Shown: positions 1 to 13,151, numbered from the stretch's first letter. The stretch: 64,000 bases of DNA from Berberis thunbergii (GCA_003290165.1 QNQO01000672.1:496001-560000); one strand, 5' to 3'. Notes: generated by a model not told the origin, from the letters alone. Program-made: numbers and translations.

Positions 1-1600
1 GAAAGTCAAAGTGGGAATGGGGTTCTAAATTTTCAAATAGCAAACGTGTCTGTCTTCATCCGCGGGTTGTTTTCGCATATCCAGCATAGCCCGCTTGCGG
101 GACCTGTGTGACTGGTCTTCATTCGGTCCGACTCCATGAAGGACGTATACTATCCCATGAGTTTCATTATCTATCTCTTTGACTGACTTCCCCTTTGTCC
201 CTAGCTGCTTCTCAGACATCATGAAGTCTTTTAATTTGCCCTTGCGGATCCAGTGTTCTATTTCATACCTCAGCCTTTTGCAGTCATTGGTGTTGTAGCT
301 GGCTTCCTTGAGGTATGCACAGTAATTGTCGTTGTCCCTTTTGGTAGGGCCTTCGCGTGTCTTTGTGGGACCACTTCAATTTCTCCCATTTTTTTCATGA
401 AGTTGTATACATCCGACAGACTAGCATTTAGGGGTATTACGACTTTGGATCCGACGTAGTGGGATGACTTCTCTAACCTGGGACGATCAGAATCCAACCT
501 GTTGTAAGTGTGTTTCTTTTTGCTCCGTTCCTCATTGTCGTTTCTTTTTCCCTCTTTTTTGTCCTTTGAAGTTGAGGGCTTCCTGTTTCCTTCAATCTCC
601 CTCTTAGTGGTCATTGACTCCTCCAGGGTGATGTGTCTTTGGACGCTCTTGAGGAGCTCTGTCATGTGCAGAGAGGGCTCCAATGTGAGGTCCTCGAGAA
701 CTTTCCCTCTTTGAAGCAGTGAACGTTGACACAACTGTATCGTTGCTACACCTGTCGATGAGGGTCGGCTCATTGTTGAAGCGTGTAACATACTCTCGAA
801 GTGTCTCGCTGGATCTTTGCTTGAGAAAAATTATGTAGTGCGAGCCTTTCTGAAACGCTGGCTTCCGACGAAACATGTCAAGAATTCTTTCGCCAATGTT
901 TTGAAGGAGTTGATTTACTTCAATGGAAGGTTGTGGAACAATGTCAATGCATGGCCTTTACGACTGGTGGAAAATGTTCTGCACATGACGGATTCAGATA
1001 TTTCCTTGAGTGCCATTTTGTGCTGGTAATGGCATAGATGATCAAAATGATCGATGGTTCCGTCATAGGAATCGAGTTCTGGGGGAGTGAACTTTCTCGG
1101 AAGTGCTTCACTCATGATCTAGTCCACAAAGGGTGAGACGGAGAGGCGATATAATACGTCTGGGTCATGCGCTTCTCTACAAAGAGGGTTTCCGGGACCG
1201 AGCCTCTATGTTGGGGCAGGATTAGCGTAAGCCACATAGCCTCCCTTAGTCCAATGGGAACTAGCGAGGGCCTAGATATCATGCGTTTGCTCTCTATTCA
1301 TCTACTAGAGGTGGAGGTCTATGTTGTTCCTGGTCTCCATTAGCAGTGAGTGGATTTTGTCATGTGAGTGTCTCCACCACCTTGATAATCGACTGTATTT
1401 GAGATGCCAGCACCTCGATTCTGGTGTCTGTCGTTGGTGTAGGAGCGTGAGTAGGCTACTCGTGCATGGCAGGAACTAGTATAGGGACGGCCGAAGTGTT
1501 GAACGCGTCCCCTGGTTCGTTGTTGTGTGACATAGTGGTCACCATCTCTCTGCGATTTGGTAGGAGACTACGCTTAGTGTAAAATTAAAATCTATTTCGT
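1..1600 (-). pseudogene. Ty3/gypsy gag, partial and decayed (element C)
   Basis: Gag (capsid/nucleocapsid) of an LTR retrotransposon read on the minus strand, starting near the primer site at 1601 and leaving the window at base 1. The capsid core is visible at about 915-1115 (a YDGTxDxxDH-like motif, then MCRTFSTS) and continues after a frameshift through 604-876 and 270-791. A nucleocapsid knuckle of the CxxH..GH.T..C type lies near 260-340, but its histidine region is altered and a frameshift cuts it. Gag, primer site and LTR match element B at about 42460-45242, so the two are the same family. Frameshifts and stops make it non-coding. Pol, if any, would lie outside the window. Confidence 0.8.
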
Positions 1601-1619
1601 CCTCACGAATGGCGCCAAA
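1601..1619 (-). promoter_or_regulatory. Retrotransposon primer-binding site (element C)
   Basis: On the minus strand the LTR end is followed by TTGGCGCCATTCGTGAGG. This resembles the plant gypsy consensus TTGGCGCCGTCTGTGGGG used for tRNA priming of reverse transcription. It fixes the orientation (5' LTR on the right) and the LTR border. Two or three bases differ from the site of element A at 56442. Confidence 0.75.
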
Positions 1620-1620
1620 C

Positions 1621-2285
1621 TGATACACTATATTTTCGTTCCCTACTTTGACCATGTTCCTGCTAACCTGCACAAGTAACGCATGTGAGCCGCATACCAC
1701 CGTGGGGTGACCGATGGTTCTCCGATACTAAAGTCAGACAGGAAATTGAGGAAAGTGTAATGTGGTAACAGGAATTTTGTAGCGTACCTTAGCTTACCAA
1801 CCTCATGTCTTATTTATAGTGTAAGGAGCCCTGGTTTAGTCAGGCCATCGTAGGCATAGTTTAGGGAGGAGATCTTCGTGGTCTAATTAAAAGTCGTGCT
1901 GTAGGAAGAAATTTTCATGTTAGCTCTGCAATTCTAGATACGCGGGAGATAGTTCCCAAATCAAGAATAATCCGTAGAAGGGAGTTTTCCTGTGGTATAT
2001 ACTCTGATGTTTGCTTCCTAGTTGAAAGCAGAAAGTAGTTGTAGTTGCCGTCTGAAGCTGATCCTCAAAATACTTGTCTGAAGATGACTTATGGGTATCG
2101 TGGATAGCTGTGAGATGTGTGAGCCTGACATACTGTGAGAGTCCGAGTCCATTTGACAAACTAAAGTTGAATGGGCTTAGATCCACTTGAACTGAATCTA
2201 TATTGGATCGATGCTTAAGCCCGAAGTTCCTTAAAATTATCATAATACGTATTTAGCTCAGAAGTATGATCGTTTTTATGTATCA
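1621..2285 (-). mobile_element. 5' LTR of Ty3/gypsy element C
   Basis: A 665-bp LTR bounded on the plus strand by TGATACACTA and ATGTATCATTA. It aligns along most of its length with the LTR at 44104-45242, except for a later insertion in that copy. Its outer end (GATGTATCA-like) is also shared with the LTRs of element A, so elements A, B and C are related. The other LTR is outside the window and no target duplication can be tested. Confidence 0.75.
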
Positions 2286-3490
2286 TTATATAAAATCCCT
2301 TATCACCCCATCTACCTCCACACGCCCAACAACCAGTCCCAGTGAGTTAAGATCCCATCTCGCAACAAGAAGAAGACGAGTACCCGCCTGCCCCGCCCAA
2401 TAAAATACTAACTAGTTTGCTGACAAGTCAAAGTATCTTTAATTCCATTCTCTACATCAGTGGCTTTTTAACATGCCTGGGCCCAATCTCCTCCCATCCC
2501 CAAATTTTTTTTAACTTTATACTTAGTATTATATCAAATGTGTCGTATGTATGTTTAGGCATGTTTCTTCTCCTGTCAAATGATGACCCAGCTGTGATTG
2601 TCACTAAACAATAATACACCCACTATTCACTCCCATATTCAAACTATGCTCCAAACCATCTACAATGAATCATTAAACACGTAATCTATATTACAATTTA
2701 GAGTTGTTTTTTTATTATTTATTGTTGATTGAAACAAAGTAAAAGTAAAATTAAAATAACTAAAGATAAAATATGGTTAAAATTAAAATTGAGAAATATA
2801 TTGAATTTGAGGACTGAGATTCATTTTTAATGATAACATATTTGTAAATATAAAACATATAGAAGAGCAAAAATAATGAAAATCTTTTGAAAAAAATTGG
2901 TAAAATTTACATGTGGTGAAGAGAGAAAATATAGCAAAATGAAAATTATCATAACTATCTATATCGTTATCGAATTTTGGTAAAATTAATATCGTTAAAA
3001 TATATTTTTAAGATCTTTCCAACAAAATCAATGATCAACACGAGCGCTAAAATTTTAAAAATATATATTCTATAATTAAAAAATGTATAAATTATTTCAC
3101 ATTTTTTATATTTTTCAAAGTAATGAGTCGAGCATTTTAATGCACACTTAAACAAAAACTCTAAATTTCATATTTTTGTGAATTTAAATATTGAGAAAAA
3201 CTTACATCTTTTCCCCAACTGATTCAAATTTGACCGAATCTAACTCTAAAATTTATAATATATATATACCTTAAAATAAGTTTACACTTCACTAATGATT
3301 GAGTGACAAAATGGGGATAGTGAAAGACATTTTCAGTACAAAATATTTAACAAAAATAAAATTATATTGAGTGCCAACACCACAGAACATACTCTAATCT
3401 ATCTTACAATACATATAGGTTTTTTTTACTATTCATGAACAGTGATTACAGTGTGTTTGTCCTACGTGGCACCACTTATATCTTTGGCAG
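2286..3490. other. AT-rich stretch without recognised genes
   Basis: Very AT-rich DNA with no coding signal that I recognise. A short C-rich patch at 2300-2400 and the palindromic string CATGAACAGTG near 3440 may be remains of small transposons, but no paired terminal repeats were found. Confidence 0.5.
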
Positions 3491-3498
3491 AAGTTTAA

Positions 3499-4440
3499 GT
3501 GAAAAAAAAAATCGATGTTTTCCTCATTCTCTCATTTCCCTCTCTTCCTCTACCCAAACCCCTCCCACCAAGCATTGAAGAAGAAGGACGAAAGAAGAAG
3601 CTCCTCTTCCTCTACATCTCCTCTTCTTCTTCAGATCTGAAGTTGTTTTTTTGGCAGAAGTTGTTTCTTCTTCTTCTTCTTCCATTCTCTTCTTCCTCTC
3701 GCAGCCCTCTCGCAGCCCCTCTTTTCATTTTTCACTTTCCTTTATTATCTAAGTGGTCGAACTTTTGGAACAGAGAGGATCTCAAGTTCTTCAGCCCCTT
3801 TCTTGGAGATGTCCAGCTCTTCTACCGCTTCTCGCAAGGTTTCCCCAATCTCTCCCTAATTTCGCCCTAATTTCGATTCTAATCTTTCATTTTACTATTC
3901 CAAACCCATTCTTTCACTCTTCCTAATATTGATTGGTGTTTTTGGTCTTGCCCAGTGTAATGGTCTCGGGTGGAGATTATCAAGTAATTAATCTCCCTCC
4001 AATAGGTAAGCTTCTTCATCCTTCACTCAATCTCTACGTTAGTTGGTGGAGTGGGGAATTTAATTTGTGTTGAAAATGAACTATATGTGAATGTTTTGAA
4101 TTTGAAATGATATTAGAGTCATGTTAATGTAGCAGGTTATGATTTTCTTGGGGAACTTTACATATAAGGTGTTTGATGAACAGCCTCATAGAAGAAGATA
4201 TTACCTCCACAAATCCTTGACTGACTTGATTCTTCTCAATCAATTATCTCTTACGTGTCGGTAAGCTTTTCTGCGAATTCCCATTTCGTTTCTCAATTGA
4301 TGTTTATTCATCTTTCCATTATGTTATGAGTTTTTATAGGAAGTCAATCAAGTTTTTTCCTGAATTTCAATCATGGGGTTTGTGTAAATTTCAATGGGGA
4401 TCCCATATTTGTGTGCTGAATGTATGTCAAAAGGTGTTTG
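3499..4440 (+). other. Possible short exons of an unidentified gene or non-coding transcript
   Basis: A pyrimidine-rich leader-like stretch (3530-3720) is followed by three candidate exons with good splice borders: an ATG at 3809 ending CGCAAG before GTTTCC, a piece at 3960-4005 ending CCAATAG before GTAAGC, and a piece at about 4135-4260 ending ACGTGTCG before GTAAGC. One frame of the last reads YKVFDEQPHRRRYYLHKSL, which looks coding, but joining it to the previous pieces requires a frame change and gives stops. No family is recognised. It could be a decayed gene, a 5' UTR or a non-coding RNA. Confidence 0.2.
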
Positions 4441-5431
4441 GTTAGTCCATTACATATTGCATCATAACATTATCATAATTCACTACTTAGATTATAGAAA
4501 ATGGAAATTTGAAGAACGATTTTATTCGTCATGTATTTTTCAATTTGATCTTAGTGAAGGGTGTTTGTATATCTGTTTGCTCAACTATAAGGTTTTGTTT
4601 CACTTTTATTGTTTCTTAGCATACAAAACTACCATTGATTGGTATGTGGTTTTAGTTGAATAGGCCAAATTCTTAACAACACTGTGATGTAGCTTAATAA
4701 GTTTTGGCTTATATATCATGTTCATGAACAATTCAAAGAGGGTTGTGTTCATGAATAGAGTCGTGAAGCTAAAATGTACTATGAGGTAGTGCCAACGACA
4801 CGGATATTACACTAATAACATACAAGTCGCAGAAAAAATAAGTCATAACAAACAATCACAACATAATTTAAGTAGTCGGTAACAACTTTAATCAATTTAT
4901 ATTTACAAAGTGAAGTAATTTGAACTGATAACTCAAGAACAAGCACTATATTTACATCAATAGTTTTTCCTGGCGCAAAAATAACATGAACCATATTTTC
5001 AAGGGGGAGGGAGGGGGGCACAATTTTAACACCCAGCCTTCTCTCTAGAACATTTACATTACACAGAGAGGACAGACAAAACTGACTCTCTGGATCTTCC
5101 AAACACACCAAACCTTCCTTCCTTTCTCCTAAAATCCAAAAATTCAAGCTCAAATAAGAAGCAGAAGGTTTTCTTTTTTGATCGACTTCACTCCTTATTT
5201 CAACAAGCACCTACTCCTGGATACATACAATTTTAGATACAAACAGACCACATGACTTATTTAACACCTAAAGCTAAAAACAGGCTTCCAATCAACATAT
5301 TTACAATAATTAACACATGTCCAAACTCACCAACCTCAGTTCTTCCTCTTCAAAATTCGTCATCTCTTCTTGTGTGTATTAAGTTTATTTTTGGGTAGTT
5401 GTTTTCTATGTACTTGTCATGGTGGTGACGT

Positions 5432-6231
5432 CTACGCTACTGCAGGGATGCTGCAACTACGGCGATCCCTATCGATTGATTCGAACCCTTCAATTCTCAC
5501 TGCAGCAGGTTTGTGCCCAAACTTTGCTCGGACACAACTTCCTCCCTTCCTGGTGGATGATGGGGATGGGGATGAAGATGAAGAAAACCCAGAGTTGGCT
5601 GTGACTGGAATTGAAAGGGGTGATAAAGGGGTTATTTTTTCTTCCCCAAATCGGGCATCTTGAATTAAAGGATTTGTTGCCCTGCGCGGCGGAGACCCAC
5701 AGAAAAAAGGGGGGGACGAGGCAGCCTGTGTGGCTGATGATTGCTCACTCCCACCATATCCTCCCTGTTATCAACAAAGATGCCCCATAGATCAATAACT
5801 AATCCATAAAAATCACAAAGTGATGACAATTTCACAAATAAAAAAGACATCTTTATGAAACAAATCAGAAATCAAAGCACATACCTTGGATAGGATGATG
5901 TCCATGAGCTCAGATCCTGCCTTTGAGTCGCACAGCTCGGATTGGTGACTGTTGCATCAAAACGAACAGTAGAGTTTAGATTATTTTTTTATGGTTGATT
6001 TGGGATTTAAAAATATAATAATAATTACTGAGCTGAGAGAGGACTAAAAATAAAAGAAAATTACGTGAGTTGCCATCTCAAAGATTTGATTGGGTCGTTA
6101 GCAGCTTGAAGCCTTCGAGGTTTGGGACAAACAACAAAATCCCTTCGTTCAGAAGAGATGGGAACAGAGGCCTTGACATCCTCACAAGCTGCTGCAGAAG
6201 AGGCGTTGAGCTGATAGACGCAATGAGTCAT
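5432..6231 (-). CDS. Conserved plant protein of unknown function, three exons
   Basis: The minus-strand coding exons are 6231-6065, 5948-5885 and 5764-5432. Every border is GT..AG and the phases join cleanly, giving about 187 residues with no stop. The ATG at 6231 starts MTHCVYQLNASS. Conserved-looking blocks are VVCPKPRR (about residue 33), HQSELCDSKAGSELMDIILSK (57-77, the whole second exon), SSPPFFCGSPPRRATNPLIQ, a Ser/Pro-rich linker, and a basic end VRAKFGHKPAAVRIEGF..SIPA. I recall this block order from small uncharacterised proteins of many angiosperms; no enzymatic motif, signal peptide or membrane segment is seen. A leader intron (6270-6731) and a TATA box at 6914 lie upstream. The 3' UTR probably runs to about 4812. 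The function is unknown, but this is one of the few intact host genes here. Confidence 0.85.
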
Positions 6232-6269
6232 CTCGCTTGCTATTATCTTTTATCTCAAAAAATCTCAGC

Positions 6270-6731
6270 CTGCAAATCAACCAACCACAACAAAGAGAGC
6301 TGATTCAGTTTAAATTCCACAAAGATCTAAGAGTAATTTGAAGCTCCATCACAGATCTGAAGGTTTACACCCCAGATCTGAACATACCCAGATGGAGATC
6401 TGAATAAAAGAAACAACTTTTACACCTACAAACAAGAGAGTTTCACTCAACTCCAGATGAAACCACAAAACTCAGTTTTCAAACAACCGTTTTTAGGCTA
6501 AAGATGGTTGAAACTTTTGTGTAAAAGCATAACTTGTAAAACAGAGCCTCTCAGATCTACCAAAATAAAAACTGAATTTCAGCTAAAGTGAAGCTGCAAA
6601 ACTCGTTCAAAATAGAAAAACAGAGGTTTTCAAACAGAAAACCTGGACGAAAAAAATAGATGCAAAAATATCAAAATAAAAATTTGGAGCGAAACCCTAA
6701 CGAAGTTGAAAGAGAGAATTATATGGCGCAC
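6270..6731 (-). other. 5' UTR (leader) intron of the unknown-function gene
   Basis: On the minus strand, ATTGAG before GTGCGCC at 6732/6731 is a fair donor and TTTGCAG at 6270 is a good acceptor 38 bases upstream of the ATG. The leader exon would be about 6732-6885. Leader introns are common in plant genes and can raise expression. Confidence 0.55.
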
Positions 6732-6913
6732 CTCAATAGATCTTCTCCTTGAAACGGGAGAGTTGCAAAGCAAGAGAAGAGACGCCCAAAACGGAATAGA
6801 AAAAGAAAATTAATAATAAATTAGAAGATGAAAATATAAAATAAAGGGAGAACCAAAAAAAAAGGTAAGGTAAGAAATTGGAGGAAAGAAGAAACCAAGG
6901 TTTGGTTTCGTGA

Positions 6914-6924
6914 CTATATATATA
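6914..6924 (-). promoter_or_regulatory. Probable TATA box of the unknown-function gene
   Basis: TATATATATA about 30 bases upstream of the inferred start of the leader exon (near 6885). The position and the open host gene beneath it support the call; no transcript data are available. Confidence 0.45.
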
Positions 6925-7668
6925 GATAGAAGATTCATGCTCACACCAAACAACTTAACTAGGATATACTACAAGAGGCGTAGAATCGGTTTTCTCTGGA
7001 CCTGCTTTAACATGACGCCACGTTTTCCTTTTCAATTTCGGAATTATTTATTCTCTAAAGACGACGTGGCTACTTAAATGTCTCTCGTTGGTTACAAAGC
7101 TTTTTACAACTCAGCTCACAAACCAAAGAAGATACCTGTACCCAACTTGATGGATCAAATGGGAAAGGCCTTTGCTAAATAACATCTCCATTCCCGCTCA
7201 AAGGACACCACTAACATCTTTTTTATTTTATTTTTATTTTTTATTTATTTATTTTTATCTGCTGAAGAACACCATAACTATATATACAATAAAAATGTAT
7301 TTTTTTTTCTTTTCTTTCAAATCCAACGACCAACGGCTTTCACTCGCACGAACAATTCCTCCTCTCCCACCCTTCTTCTCACAATCTTGCCAGAAAACGA
7401 ACGCCATGCCACCATCTTCATCCTTTTTCTCCCTCTCTTACATGTCTTCATCTGCTTTATCTCTTCTACTAGTTCATTTTCTCTCTCGTGCGGAGAAACT
7501 TGTCATCCTCCCTGTTTCATTTTATACTGTTTGTCTTCCATCCCAAGCTCGCCGGAATACCCCAACACCGGGGTCTCTCCCTCTCTTCTACATATTCGTT
7601 GTCTCTATCTCTCTCTTCTACTTCTTCATCTTTGTTTGTTAGGGTTTTGGTGAAGTTTGTATTTAAAA

Positions 7669-9755
7669 ATGGATGAGTCTATTGAAAATGATGTCGGTAG
7701 GGTTGAAAATGATAATATTAGAGTTGAGAGTCAGCATTTTGCTCCATTTATAGGCGTGAATGCAGAAAATAAACATTTTCAAGATGAAGAACAACTCACT
7801 CCACTTGAGGTACACTCTCAACTTGAGATGAACTTACATGGGTTTTTTTTTGTGATCATCATAATATCATGTTTACTTTCCTTTTTTGTTTATATTTAAA
7901 GCAACATTGTTATTTTAGGGTTACTTGTTAATATTTGAACACCTAAGACTTGTTTATTTATATTTTAAGGTTAGTTTGATTGTTGTTGTGGTTGTTGTTG
8001 TTATTTTCTGCATAGGATGTCATCATCGATCTAATGGCTTTCGAGATACATTCAAATGATTTTGATGATTCGGAGACACTTAAAGCATAGTTGGAAGATA
8101 CCAACCTTCTAGAGATAACATTTGCTTTAATGATTATATTTATTACCTTTCTTAATATATAATTAGAATAACAATTTTTTATTTACTTAGTGTAGAAGGA
8201 TGATGATGATGTTGACATGAATGATGAATGAGCACCGGAAGATGTAGTCGATGATGGCGACTTATTTATTATGGAAGAGGTAAGGTTAATTCTTGTAGGC
8301 ATGACATTATTGTCTAATTTCACTTCACAATTTCGTTGATTAACAAGTTTATTGGTGTTCCTAACGTCAGTATGCATTATTTTTTTGTAGATATTCCCAT
8401 CAAGTCATCCTTGATAGCTTGGTGTCAAGGTGTTGGTAGGGTTATTAACACAATTCTGATTATCACAAAGTTGAAACCCCTGATATCAGGCGTAAAGGAA
8501 ATATTCACTTGGGATGTGAGAGGGGAGGGAAGCTCCAGAAAATTAAAGGCAAGATTAATTATTGGTCGATCGACGTGTGGGTGCACATTTCAATTGAGAG
8601 GTGTGTCACAAGGTAACGATCGTTGAAATGTGCAAGTGACATGTGGAATCCATAATCATCCATGATCAAAATCTCTTATTGGCCACATTCCTTTACTGAC
8701 AGATTCAACGAAATAGAGATCGTATATTTGTATAACACTGAAACATATGGTGTAGCCCTTTGCTACATATTGTCCGGTTTGAAAGTGATGTTTCCCAACA
8801 ATATGTCATATTTGAAGACTGCTTACAATGTCATTAATCAGCTAAAGATACTTCAAATGAAAGGCAAGACTTTAGAAGCCACAATGTACTTGTTGAGTGA
8901 GAATGGTTATATTGAGTAGCATACAGTCGATGATCAGAATGAAGTTGCCAATATTTTATGATCGCATCCCGAGTCAATTTTACTAGCAAAATGTTTTCCA
9001 ACAGTGATGCTTATGGATTGCACCTACAAAATCAATTGTTACAGAATGTCGCTATTTGAGGTTGTGGGTGTCACGTTGAACGATAAGACTTTCAATGTTG
9101 GTTGTTGTTTATGTCATCTGAAAATAAACAGTCGTACGCTTGAGCATTGAAAATACCACTGAGAGTGTTTGATCTAGACAACTTGCCAAAGGTGTTTGTG
9201 ATTGATAGAGAGATTGAGTTGATCAAAGCCATTGAGCGAGTCTTTCAAGAAGCAAAGTGGTTATTGTGTTGGTGGCAGATAAATACAAATGTGGAAAAAA
9301 AATTGCAAAAAAGACTTTGAGGATAATGAGTAGTGGAATGAGTTTATTGAATCTTTCTTAGATTTGTATAGATCAACTATAAAGCAAAATGAAACAAGGG
9401 CATTGTTGAGTTCGAGGGAAGATGGGCATCACATCTTAAGTGTTTGGACTATCAGCGGATTGTTTGATATCCGTATAAGGAGTTCTTTGTTAATGCATAG
9501 ACCGACACTTTCATGCATTTTGGGCCACGGACAGATGGTCACATTGAAGGCGCACACTTCATGTTAAAGAAAATGTTGGAGAATTTCCAAGGCACATTTT
9601 ATAATATATGGACAAAAATGCATGATATGATCAAAATACAACTTGTAGAAATTGAAGCATCCTTAAGAAAAAGTTTGACGAAGGTAAAAGAAAAACATAT
9701 TCCCTTATTTGGAAAACTTCATGGGTCCGCGTCGCATAAAGATTTTGACTTAATG
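7669..9755 (+). pseudogene. MULE / FAR1-type transposase, decayed and truncated
   Basis: The leader is CT-rich (7290-7650). A first exon at 7669-7809 (MDESIENDVGRVEND) ends at GAG before GTACAC. The DNA-binding region lies at about 8390-8660, with a CGCTFQLRG block and a CGIHNHP block typical of MULE/FAR1 N-terminal domains. The DDE transposase core is at about 8800-9560 (HPESILLAKCFPTVMLMDC then TYKINCYRMSLFEVVGVT). A conserved tail at 9640-9755 reads KHIPLFGKLHGSASHKDFDL. Many stops and frameshifts are present, so it cannot make a transposase. The reading stops exactly where a CACTA end begins at 9756. No terminal inverted repeats of the MULE itself were found. Confidence 0.8.
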
Positions 9756-10125
9756 CACTACACTAAAAGGCCAGTTTAGCTACGCTGAGCTGGCCACGGT
9801 TCTAAAACCGTTGCTTTATTTGCCACGGCAAAAAACCGTAGCTATATGTACCAACGGCTTAAAACTGTGGGTAAAAAAACATGGTCACGGCTTAAAACCG
9901 TTGGTATATTTGGCACGGCTCAAAACCGTGGCTATTAGTAGCAACGGCTCAAAACCGTGGGTATTATTTGCAACGGTTCAAAACCGTTGCAAAAAAATAA
10001 ATTTAGCAACGGTTCTAAACCGTGGCTAGGTCTAGCAACGGCTCAAAACCGTTGCAAAATTTTTTTTAGCAACGGTTCTAAACCGTGGCTAGCTCTAGCA
10101 ACGGCTCAAAACCGTGGCTACATGA
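9756..10125 (+). repeat. Left terminal and subterminal repeats of the CACTA element
   Basis: After the terminal CACTACACTAAAAGG there are about a dozen units resembling GCAACGGCTCAAAACCGTGG, spaced 20-40 bases apart. The core ACGG-YT-NAAA-CCGT is a near-perfect palindrome. Such subterminal motifs are the binding sites of the TNPA-type protein in En/Spm elements; binding here is inferred. Confidence 0.85.
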
Positions 10126-10149
10126 AAAGCTGAAAAAAAATTTGGGCGG

Positions 10150-10435
10150 GTTGTTTTGGCACTCGACCTTCCCTCCACTTGACTTCCATCGACAAAAACC
10201 TTCCCTCCCCTCTACAAACCTGCTCCCTCCACTCGACATCGTCTCCTTCCCTGCTCCCTCCCTCGACTCTACTCCACTCAACTTCCCTGCTCCTTCTCCT
10301 TCCCTGCTCCCTCCCTCGACTTCCCTGCTCCCCTCCTTCCCTACTCCCTCGACTTCCTGCTCCTCCCTCGACTTCCCTGTTCCTCCCTCGACTTCCCTAT
10401 TCCCCTCCTTCCCTGGTCTTCCCTCCTTAGTACTC
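10150..10435 (+). repeat. CT-rich minisatellite next to the CACTA left end
   Basis: An irregular tandem array of CCCTCGACTTCCCTGCTCC-like units of about 18-23 bp. Frames across it are open (Pro/Ser/Leu-rich on plus, Gly/Glu-rich on minus) only because of the repeat. It may be leader or promoter DNA of the transposase gene. Confidence 0.6.
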
Positions 10436-13151
10436 GGCGTCTTCAAAATCGATCAGGCACTGCAACTCTCGTACATGTACTCTCTCTGTCTCTTTTATTT
10501 TTGATGAAATTAGGGTTCGTAGAGTTTTTGGTAGTAAATATCTGTTCATCCAAATAAGAAAGAAATCGAAAAAGAAGGAAAAAAAACTTTCTGATTTGTT
10601 TACTGAATGTGGATTGTGTTGTAGTGCTTGATTGCGTGTTTATTACCAACCAGACTTGCAATGGTACCAACTACAAAGATTGCATTCATGTTCTCTCCAT
10701 AGACCTGAAAATTCAATATTTGCTCTTGGATTGATTTTTAAAACTGGTAGTTTATCAGTTACAAACTTAGTTTTCCTATCCACGTGAGCATTAGTGGTGT
10801 TTCTCTCTTCGTGTTTACACAATCATTAGTTTTCCTATCCCATTTCTTTTTATGGAAATGTATACTAACTAGTTCAATTTTAGGTGCTTTTTGAGAAAGT
10901 AAGTTATCTTCAGTAAGGAAGTAAATAAAGTAGATTAACTAGTCATGTGTATAGGTCATGGTTCATGGTGGTCACCTTCCATACTCATATCCAACTAATT
11001 GAATATCAATAAATGGCTGATGACATGAACACAATCCTCTCTATATCTTCAACCAATATTTGCTTAATTAAGATGTATAATAAATTAATTGTGTATTACA
11101 GAAAGAGAGAAGACTTATTGATTGGGTTGTGAGTAGGTTCAAGTGATGAGATGCAGGGTGTACTAGTCTTATGGGAGATAAGGTGATGGCATTGGCACGC
11201 CACCCTTTGTTTTGACGTAAAATAGAAGTCTTCCATTCTTTTTTTTGTTCTCTAACTTTATATTAGTCTTTCAGAGGTTGCACAAGCAAAAATTTTGGGC
11301 TTTTCTTCCATAGAAGAAGACCTAAGATATCAACTATATCTGGCTACAAAACCTTTTAGCAAAACTGACAGCAGATTGTTCAAAATAAGTATAAAATAAA
11401 TAAGGATGAGGAAAGAAAGAGAGACTCTTGGATAGGGAGATTACTGGCCTGGTCTAAGGAAACAGAGTGCTGGGCAAATTTCCTAGAGCATAAAATGTTG
11501 CAGATTTCTGATCTTGAGTTATTATTCATTGGATCATATTTCTGGTCAAAATAAAAGTTAATTAAAATGAAAAGTTTTATGCCCTTCAGTTTTTTCTATT
11601 TACTATTATTGTTAATTTATAATATGTGTATATATTGAAATCTAGAAAACATAAGTACATAGGCGCTCACCGGTTGATGGTAGATAAGACTTGAGTTTTT
11701 TTACTCCTACCATTAGCCATTACATACTTCTCAAGTACAAAAGATGGCATTATAGGTATGCCATATTGCAAAAGCTCTTTAAGTGCTTTGCTCCTACTAG
11801 ATTGAAGTTGAGGAAGATGCGCTGCCTTAATTTGTATAGTACTTGCAGTTACTATCCATACTTGGTTCACTGGTGATAGCGATAGTGAAGAACTTGAAAC
11901 TAATTCTCCAATTTGTGATTTTCTTCTATCTAGTTTCATCCATTTCTCAAAGCAGCTTGTGATTGAAAATGCGACCTGCAATTTAAGCATAGTTCCTTCA
12001 TAACCTCTGTATATATGTGCACCTATCGCAGTGACTCTTTGCTATTTCATATGACACAGAAAGTTAGAGAAATTGAAATATAGACCAATGGACTAATCAT
12101 GCACTCTGAATTCAAAAAATCAATCACACAAGATTTAATACAAACCCAAAATCTAGAAAGCAAAATCAAACTATATATTAGTGTTTAAAAGGACATCATC
12201 ATAGAACCCACCAAACAAAAATCTCATTTACAAACAACTTAACATGATATATACTTACTGAAACACAACTACGAACAACTAGGAAAATTGAACATATTGC
12301 TGATGAATTCAGGAAGAGTAACACCAACCTGGAAGCTCCATTGATGTATTTGCAGAAGAAGAACACAAAGCTTGTATAGGAGAGTTGAAAACAAAGACTC
12401 TATATAGATGTAAACTCTAGCTTTCACTCTCACTGCATATAAAGATCAACAACAACCACGACAAAACGTAGGTGCAGAAAATCCTTCTCAAAATGGTGTA
12501 GCAGGGAAGTTACGGCAAGCACGAGTGCATACCTTTCATATGTAGAACAAAAAAAAAGTGTCTTAAAAAGATGAATGCAAATGCAAGGGATTTGAACATT
12601 CATGCATTCATCTGATGTAGCCATAAAAAAAAAAAAAAAAACAAGTCGCCTACTAATACACACACACTAGTCAGCTTTTCAGACTATATATTGGGAAAAT
12701 ATGAGTCCTTAATATGCATTTGTTATGTGGGTTCAACGTATCTGTTTCTCCTTTACAACAAAGGAGAGAAAATAAATCCATCCAAGGGGGAGAGCGCATT
12801 GTTTGAATGAATTATATATATGCCACAAACACGTCATCTGTGTTGATGAAAGTGGGTCCAATTTCTCTTCTTTACTTGCTTGATTACCTTCCCCTTGATC
12901 TATAATTTGTTCTTCGGCCTTTAGTTTAGGTTCATGGTGTAATTCAAGATAATTTTTTTTAAATGCTAAAGTTAGAAGTTTATTTGATTTATGTTTTAAA
13001 TATCAAATCTGCTCGGAAGAGTTAACTGTACATTCAAGTTGGTGCTAGACTAGTGATTCTTCTTTTTGGAAGAACATCGTGGTTTCTTGAATATCTCATT
13101 ATCTTGACATGGGATTCCCATGATAATGTTGCTTTATTGTCTATCTTCCAG
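10436..13151. other. Internal CACTA DNA, no recognised gene
   Basis: AT-rich DNA between the left repeats and the first captured exon. A 107-codon minus-strand reading frame at 11667-11990 has plausible composition but no family that I recognise; it may be another captured fragment. A poly(A) tract lies at 12625-12640. Confidence 0.4.

Noticed and set aside
7078..7182. 34-codon frame starting MSLVGYKAFYNSAH
   Set aside because: Open with plausible composition, but too short, without splice or family support.
7172..7653. Hydrophobic Ser/Phe-rich frames
   Set aside because: They lie in a CT-rich leader before the MULE coding start and have no domain.
9780..10125. CRISPR-like array
   Set aside because: Units are palindromic, irregularly spaced and tied to a CACTA terminus in a plant genome; there are no unique spacers of constant length.
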